Shown here in pieces: positions 62,640-64,000 of a stretch of 64,000 nt of DNA (positions are counted from its first letter, which is position 1; each line of letters begins with the position of its first letter). The position numbers and the translations under genes are program-made. The stretch is from CBDAQV01 sp965199335 (GTDB lineage: Bacteria; Pseudomonadota; Alphaproteobacteria; CALMVH01). The notes below the pieces were generated by a model, which ran no database searches, was not told the DNA's origin, and saw only the letters and a list, made by a program, of their open reading frames with translations. The DNA is taken from positions 310,001-374,000 of the forward strand of contig CBDAQZ010000004.1 in the NCBI GenBank assembly GCA_965199335.1, written 5' to 3'.

Positions 62640-64000
62640 ATGTTAGGCAAGCTTACCTGGCAGGCGATCCCGTTCAACGAGCCGATTCCGTTCTATACCG
62701 GGATCATCATGATCTTCGGCGCACTGGCGCTGTTCGGCCTGATCACCGCGAAAGGCTGGTGGCGCTATCTGTGGCGCGAGTGGATCACCACCGTCGACCA
62801 CAAGCGGCTGGGCGTGATGTACATCCTGCTGGCGATGGTGATGCTGCTGCGCGGCTTCGTCGACGCGCTGATGATGCGCTCGCAGCTGGCGATCGCCGCC
62901 GGCGCGAACCACGGCTACCTGCCGCCCGAGCATTACGACCAGATCTTCTCCGCGCACGGCACGATCATGATCTTCTTCGTGGCGATGACCTTCGTGGTCG
63001 GGCTGATCAACTTCGCCGTGCCGCTGCAGCTGGGTATCCGCGACGTTGCCTTTCCCGTGCTGAACTCGACCAGCTTCTGGCTGACGGCAGCAGGCGTACT
63101 GCTGATCAACATGTCGCTGTTCATCGGCTCGTTCGCGCGCACCGGCTGGCTGGCCTATCCGCCGCTGTCCGAGCTTGCATACTCGCCCGATACCGGCGTC
63201 GATTATTATTTATGGTCGCTGCAGATTTCCGGCGTCGGCACGCTGCTGACCGGGATCAACATCGTCACCACCATCCTGAAGATGCGCGCGCCGGGCATGG
63301 ATTATTTGCGCATGCCGGTCTTCTGCTGGACGGCGCTGGCCTCGTGCCTGCTGATGATCGCCGCCTTCCCGATCCTGACCGCGACCTTCGCCATGCTGAC
63401 CCTGGACCGCTACGCCGGGATGCATTTCTTCACAAACGACATGGGCGGAAATCCCATGATGTACATCAACCTGATCTGGGCATGGGGCCATCCCGAGGTG
63501 TACATCCTGATCCTGCCCGCCTTCGGCATCTTCTCGGAAGTGATCGCGACCTTCTCGGGCAAGCCGTTGTTCGGCTACCGATCGATGGTGGTGGCGACGA
63601 TGGCGATCTGCATCCTGTCCTTCATCGTCTGGCTGCACCACTTCTTCACCATGGGCGCAGGCGCCGACGTCAACGGCTTCTTCGGCGTGATGACGATGAT
63701 CATCGCCATCCCCACCGGCGTGAAGGTGTTCAACTGGCTGTTCACCCTTTATGGCGGACGGGTGCGGTTCAACGTGCCGGTGCTGTGGGCGCTGGGCTTC
63801 ATGGTGACCTTCGTGATCGGCGGCATGACCGGCGTGCTGCTTGCCGTGCCGCCCGCCGACTTCCTGTTGCACAACAGCCTGTTCCTGGTCGCGCATTTCC
63901 ACAACGTCATCATCGGCGGAGTCGTGTTCGGCCTGTTCGCCGGTTACACTTACTGGTTTCCCAAGGCGTTCGGCTTCACCCTGCACGAGGGCTTGGGCAA
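62640..64000 (+). CDS. cyoB: Cytochrome bo3 ubiquinol oxidase subunit I (3' end beyond window)
   Basis: The frame from ATG 62640 is open to the window end (453 codons); the family length is about 660. It is the catalytic subunit that reduces oxygen to water and pumps protons. Heme and copper ligands are visible: FSAHGTIMIFF, WAWGHPEVYILILPAFG (His cross-linked to Tyr), WLHHFFTMG and VAHFHNVIIGG. The quinol-site residues of E. coli CyoB are conserved in LLRGFVDALMMRSQ and YLPPEHYDQ. TGVKVFNW carries the K-channel Lys. AGGAAAG precedes the ATG, one base after the cyoA stop. cyoC and cyoD are expected just downstream. Confidence 0.95.
   Translation, partial: MLGKLTWQAIPFNEPIPFYTGIIMIFGALALFGLITAKGWWRYLWREWITTVDHKRLGVMYILLAMVMLLRGFVDALMMRSQLAIAAGANHGYLPPEHYDQIFSAHGTIMIFFVAMTFVVGLINFAVPLQLGIRDVAFPVLNSTSFWLTAAGVLLINMSLFIGSFARTGWLAYPPLSELAYSPDTGVDYYLWSLQISGVGTLLTGINIVTTILKMRAPGMDYLRMPVFCWTALASCLLMIAAFPILTATFAMLTLDRYAGMHFFTNDMGGNPMMYINLIWAWGHPEVYILILPAFGIFSEVIATFSGKPLFGYRSMVVATMAICILSFIVWLHHFFTMGAGADVNGFFGVMTMIIAIPTGVKVFNWLFTLYGGRVRFNVPVLWALGFMVTFVIGGMTGVLLAVPPADFLLHNSLFLVAHFHNVIIGGVVFGLFAGYTYWFPKAFGFTLHEGLG

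Overview
The window is GC-rich (about 60% by eye) and densely coded on both strands; no gene-free stretch exceeds 300 bases. Gene content points to a free-living aerobic Gram-negative bacterium, most likely an alphaproteobacterium. The evidence is a cytochrome bo3 ubiquinol oxidase, a membrane-anchored SrpA-type catalase paired with cytochrome b561, two-partner-type adhesins, an RTX adhesin and a surface-polysaccharide locus. Genus-level placement is not possible from sequence alone. No rRNA, tRNA, CRISPR array, IS element or phage gene was seen.

Layout. 1-10 kb: a truncated SDR gene, a DUF2805 protein, an exported peroxiredoxin, a filamentous-haemagglutinin-like adhesin broken by two frameshifts, a GAF-GGDEF diguanylate cyclase, and a small redox group (cupin, tautomerase remnant, flavin reductase, AraC regulator, aldo-keto reductase). 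10-17.5 kb: a strong hairpin/terminator region, two convergent hybrid histidine kinases, and a cytochrome b561-catalase operon. 17.6-35.2 kb: a polysaccharide locus. Its minus-strand operon (wbpA, a wbpB-wbpD fusion, wbpE, a membrane transferase-like gene) and plus-strand operon (asnB-type amidotransferase, three SDR epimerases, a two-domain glycosyltransferase, a wbpI-type 2-epimerase) together encode what looks like the full route from UDP-GlcNAc to a diacetamido-dideoxy-uronic acid, probably amidated. 35.2-45.2 kb: creA, an AI-2E-family permease and a 2751-residue TpsA-like adhesin with internal triplication.

45.5-61.6 kb is the most notable region: a self-contained type I secretion island. 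One arm (minus strand) encodes a MotA/ExbB-like channel protein, a MotB-like protein with the proton-binding Asp, a TolC-family outer-membrane channel, a periplasmic coiled-coil protein and a small lipoprotein. The divergent arm encodes a 2583-residue RTX adhesin, its ABC transporter with a degenerate C39-like domain, and a HlyD adaptor. The gene set parallels Salmonella SPI-4 (SiiA-F), where a proton-channel pair serves adhesin secretion, but here the substrate is an RTX nonapeptide-repeat protein and two additional small exported proteins are present. The window ends in cyoA and the 5' part of cyoB.
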